Shown here: in pieces, positions 6,401-8,462 of the stretch
Position numbering within the stretch: position 1 is the first letter of the stretch
How the letters are laid out: every line of letters starts with the position of its first letter
DNA from: a bacterium
GTDB lineage: Bacteria > UBA9089 > UBA9088
Direction of reading: 5' to 3'
DNA length: 8,462 bases
Assembly: GCA_040756715.1 (NCBI GenBank)
Contig: JBFLYE010000095.1
Coordinates: 3,098-11,559, forward strand
The notes under the pieces: generated by a model
What the model was told of the DNA's origin: nothing
The model's input: the letters and a program-made list of their open reading frames with translations, nothing else
Databases searched by the model: none
Position numbers and translations under genes: made by a program

Positions 6401-6658
6401 ATGAAAGAAATTAGATTTACACCCCATGCAAAGATGAAGTTTGAAATTTTAAAAAGGCATAATTTTGTTGTTTTGGAAGAAGAGGTGAAAGGGGTTATTT
6501 TGAAGCCTGAAAAAAGAGAAATTGGAAGAAAAGGAAGGGAAATTGCTCAGAAAACAATTAGCGAAAGACATATTTTAAGGGTTATTTATGAAGAAAAAGA
6601 TAGAGGAATAGAGGTTATCACCTTCTATCCTGCAAGGAGGGAGAGGTATGAAGATTAG
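6401..6658 (+). CDS. DUF4258 family protein, possible toxin of a toxin-antitoxin pair
   Basis: The 85-residue basic protein (MKEIRFTPHAKMKFEILK...) follows the DUF4258 pattern: an N-terminal FTPHAKMKF strand-helix, a central variable segment with charged residues (VKGVILKPEKREIGRKG), then HILRVIYEEKDRGIEVITFYPARRERY. DUF4258 is thought to have a RelE/ParE-like fold and is often paired with a small partner gene; I infer a toxin or RNA-targeting role, not a demonstrated one. No catalytic residue can be assigned with confidence. The ATG at 6401 sits six bases after a perfect -10 box with no leader. The gene overlaps the DUF2283 gene by 11 bases and carries that gene's Shine-Dalgarno site within its last codons, so the two are translated as a coupled unit. 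The toxin-first order is less usual than antitoxin-first. Confidence 0.8.
   Translation: MKEIRFTPHAKMKFEILKRHNFVVLEEEVKGVILKPEKREIGRKGREIAQKTISERHILRVIYEEKDRGIEVITFYPARRERYED
6634..6640 (+). promoter_or_regulatory. Strong Shine-Dalgarno site of the DUF2283 gene
   Basis: AAGGAGG lies seven bases before ATG 6648, inside the end of the DUF4258 gene. It fixes the DUF2283 start and contrasts with the leaderless start predicted for the first gene. The downstream partner could therefore be made in excess over the upstream one, as expected for an antitoxin. Confidence 0.85.
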
Positions 6659-6866
6659 TTATGACAGGGAATTAGACATTATGATGTTAGAGGTTGACGG
6701 AGGAACGATTGACTATGCAGAAGAATTAGGCTCAGTAATTGTCCACTTTACCAAAGAAGGCAAACCCGTTTTGTTAGAGATTCTTGATGCAAGCGAAATT
6801 CTCTCAGTAGCAACCAAGATAGGAATGAGGGCAGAGAAGGAAAAATTGGTTGAGGCAAGCATTTAG
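6648..6866 (+). CDS. DUF2283 family protein, possible antitoxin partner
   Basis: The 72-residue protein (MKISYDRELDIMMLEVDGG...) matches the DUF2283 layout: a first strand KISYDRELDIMMLEV, a turn, TIDYAEELGSVIVHFTKEGKPVLLEILDASEIL, then a charged C-terminal helix (KIGMRAEKEKLVEASI). The biochemical function of the family is unknown to me. DUF2283 genes are commonly found directly beside DUF4258 genes, which supports a functional pair. It overlaps the preceding gene by 11 bases and has its own strong ribosome site. No DNA-binding domain is apparent, so any self-regulation would need the complex or another mechanism. An antitoxin role is inferred from size, acidic character relative to its partner, and context. 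Confidence 0.8.
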   Translation: MKISYDRELDIMMLEVDGGTIDYAEELGSVIVHFTKEGKPVLLEILDASEILSVATKIGMRAEKEKLVEASI

Positions 6867-6951
6867 ATTTCCCTAAAACAAGTTCTGCTCTTTGAAAAAT
6901 AAATATGCATTGATGAAGGGATGATGGAAATTTGTCATTTAATCGGATTAC

Positions 6952-6990
6952 CTTATAACTATAAGTAAAAATCCTGCAAAAATATTTGCA
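6952..6990. promoter_or_regulatory. Two palindromes, possible operators upstream of the ATPase gene
   Basis: CTTATA-AC-TATAAG (6952-6965) and TGCAAA-AATA-TTTGCA (6975-6990) are perfect six-base inverted repeats nine bases apart. The second overlaps the -35 box of the ATPase promoter (6986-6991). That position would suit a repressor or another DNA-binding regulator. Both are AT-rich and short, so chance is possible; the overlap with the promoter is the main reason to list them. Confidence 0.4.
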
Positions 6991-7014
6991 ATTTTATTAT
7001 AAATATTGTATAAT
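6986..7014 (+). promoter_or_regulatory. Promoter of the AAA ATPase gene
   Basis: TTGCAA (6986-6991, four of six) is separated by 17 bases from a perfect TATAAT (7009-7014). The start would be near 7021, leaving a leader of about 30 bases that carries the AAGGAG ribosome site (7041-7046). The rest of the 6867-7051 spacer holds no gene I can support. Confidence 0.75.
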
Positions 7015-7051
7015 ATACGCAATAATAATGCACATATTATAAGGAGCATCT

Positions 7052-8326
7052 ATGAACAAGGAATACTTGAAGAATGTAATTATTGACCAACAAAAAGACA
7101 TTCTTGAGAAAATTATGAATACAAATGTCATATCCCGTGAAGGTGCGGATAGATGTGAAAGGTATATAAGATACCCGAATGTCTTGTTAATAACTGGGTT
7201 ACGAAGAGCGGGTAAGTCATTCTTTGCCAGCCAGCTTGTGGAAAACAAAAAATATGCATATTTAAACTTTGATGATGAAAGATTGATTGAATTTAATATC
7301 CAGGATTTTAATCTTATTCTGGAATGTTTTTATGAACTCTATCCGGATTTTGAGTATTTGTTATTTGACGAAATACAAAATGTAGGTGGCTGGGAACTCT
7401 TTGTTAGTAGATTAAGGGATAAATACAAAATAATTATCACTGGTTCAAACGCAAATCTATTAAGTAAAGAAATGGCGACCCATTTAACAGGAAGGTATAG
7501 TGATTTTGTCCTCTTTCCGATGAGTTTTAGAGAATACCTTGATTACAATAATGTTGGGATTAAAAGAATATCATCATATTCTACCACTGAGCGAAGTAAG
7601 ATTACTTCATTCTTTGACAGATATGTCAAGGAAAGTAGTATTTTTGATTATTATAAATTCGGTAAGGAATTTTTAAGAAATTTATGGGCTTCTGTAATTA
7701 TCAAGGATATCACTATTCGTTACAAGATAAAGTATCCTTCAGTGTTGGAGAAACTATCGGTTATGCTGATAAATTATTTTACTTCTAAAATTTCTATTAG
7801 TAATCTAACCAGAAATCTAAAAGTAAAAAGTCCAAATACAATGGCTGAATATATAAGGTATCTGGAAAACAGTTTTCTCGTTTTTAGCTTAAATAAATTT
7901 TCATATAAAATCAAGGAACAGTTAGCCACATTTAAAAAGATATATATTATGGACAATGGTTTTATTAATGCTATTCTCTTTAATTTCAGTGAAAACAGAG
8001 GAAAACTCCTGGAAAACATTGTGGCTATTGAATTGAAGCGCAGAAGCATAAGAGACGATTTTGAAATATTTTACTGGGATAATTACTATGTAGAATGTGA
8101 TTTTATAATAAAAAAGGGGAAACAAGTTATTTCTGCATATCAGGTATGTTCTGAACTAAATATCAATAATAAAGAAAGAGAGATTAGTGGATTAACTGCG
8201 GCAATGAAAGAATTTGGTTTAAAAAACGGCACGATTCTTACTTCTTCAACGGAAGATGAAATATCAATAAACAGTTCTAAAATACAAGTAACACCAGTAT
8301 GGAAATGGCTTTTGTCTGAATTTTAA
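7052..8326 (+). CDS. AAA_14 / DUF4143-type P-loop ATPase
   Basis: The 424-residue protein belongs to the large family of predicted ATPases with an AAA_14 core and a C-terminal DUF4143 domain. The P-loop is GLRRAGKS (49-56), Walker B is EYLLFDEIQNV (101-111) with Asp106-Glu107, and a sensor strand KIIITGSNANLLS (126-138) leads into LTGRYSDFVLFPMSFREYL. The C-terminal part has NTMAEYIRYLENSFLVFSL (262-280), LLENIVAIELKRR (319-331) and YWDNYYVECDFIIKKGKQVISAYQV (341-365), the nuclease-like PD-(D/E)XK fold of DUF4143; the usual E-x-K is A-Y-Q here, so activity is doubtful. The usual central GGFPE is replaced near 195-198 by SSIF. Function is unknown; such ATPases occur in accessory and mobile regions. 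ATG 7052 has AAGGAG five bases upstream and its own promoter. CGN arginine codons look commoner than in the housekeeping genes, hinting at transfer. No membrane segment is evident. Confidence 0.9.
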   Translation: MNKEYLKNVIIDQQKDILEKIMNTNVISREGADRCERYIRYPNVLLITGLRRAGKSFFASQLVENKKYAYLNFDDERLIEFNIQDFNLILECFYELYPDFEYLLFDEIQNVGGWELFVSRLRDKYKIIITGSNANLLSKEMATHLTGRYSDFVLFPMSFREYLDYNNVGIKRISSYSTTERSKITSFFDRYVKESSIFDYYKFGKEFLRNLWASVIIKDITIRYKIKYPSVLEKLSVMLINYFTSKISISNLTRNLKVKSPNTMAEYIRYLENSFLVFSLNKFSYKIKEQLATFKKIYIMDNGFINAILFNFSENRGKLLENIVAIELKRRSIRDDFEIFYWDNYYVECDFIIKKGKQVISAYQVCSELNINNKEREISGLTAAMKEFGLKNGTILTSSTEDEISINSSKIQVTPVWKWLLSEF

Positions 8327-8425
8327 AGGTAAAAATGATAGATATACCATAAAATATAGTTAATTCCATAACGCTTTACAAAATGTATGTGTTTAGATAA
8401 TCTTAAGGAAAACTTTATAAAATTA

Positions 8426-8456
8426 TGAATTTTGAATGTTGAATTTTGAATTAAAA
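8426..8456 (-). repeat. Right copy of the 31-base inverted repeat
   Basis: On the minus strand this stretch matches 29-59 with two C/T differences. A second 14-base unit, less conserved than in the left copy, follows on the same strand. It lies about 100 bases after the ATPase stop. Bases 8327-8425 hold no gene or terminator I can support, only AT-rich sequence. Confidence 0.7.
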
Positions 8457-8462
8457 GGGAAA

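Noticed and set aside
6900-7050. CRISPR array or leader near the ATPase gene
   Set aside because: There are no regularly spaced direct repeats and no cas gene; the palindromes and AT-rich DNA are better read as promoter elements.
29-8456. Window-end inverted repeats as the ends of one transposon
   Set aside because: The enclosed DNA is mainly housekeeping genes, with no transposase or integrase, so a dispersed repeat family is the simpler reading.

Overview
This AT-rich bacterial window has a dense housekeeping part (about 67-6183) followed by a looser accessory part (about 6184-8462). It resembles an uncultured, probably strictly anaerobic bacterium, but I cannot name a phylum. The clues are a MEP-pathway ispH, a complex I subunit, a tmRNA, a biotin synthase lacking one canonical auxiliary-cluster cysteine but carrying extra cysteines (the pattern expected of anaerobe-type enzymes), a visual preference for AGA/AGG arginine codons, and weak use of Shine-Dalgarno sites in the housekeeping genes.

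Layout: on the minus strand lie rho (67-1326) and, upstream of it, ssrA/tmRNA (1549-1898), which has its own strong promoter. A back-to-back promoter drives a tightly packed plus-strand operon: bioB (1991-2914), nuoN (2924-4303), a long-chain-type polyprenyl diphosphate synthase (4300-5199), ispH (5196-6029) and a tiny Trm112-like zinc-ribbon gene (6022-6183). Neighbouring genes overlap by 4, 4 and 8 bases after a 9-base gap between bioB and nuoN. IspH makes the C5 isoprenoid units, the polyprenyl synthase condenses them into a chain that could be the quinone side chain, and NuoN is part of the quinone-reducing membrane arm of complex I. The middle of the operon therefore reads as a quinone/respiration module, with biotin synthesis at its head.

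The operon ends in a non-coding stretch (6184-6388) with a perfect palindrome, a degenerate copy of a GCGAGCGAAGCGAAGC-type dispersed repeat and a likely intrinsic terminator. Next is a small two-gene cassette of DUF4258 (RelE-like fold, possible toxin) and DUF2283 (possible antitoxin partner), with a near-consensus promoter that would give a leaderless message. After a 185-base spacer with two palindromes and another clear promoter comes an AAA_14/DUF4143-type ATPase (7052-8326), a family common in mobile and defence-related neighbourhoods. Related 31-base repeats in inverted orientation sit at the two ends of the window (29-59 and 8426-8456).

I found no CRISPR array, transposase, tRNA or rRNA gene. 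The points most worth checking are the BioB auxiliary-cluster residues, the two apparently leaderless promoters, the DUF4258/DUF2283 pair, and the palindromes in front of the ATPase.
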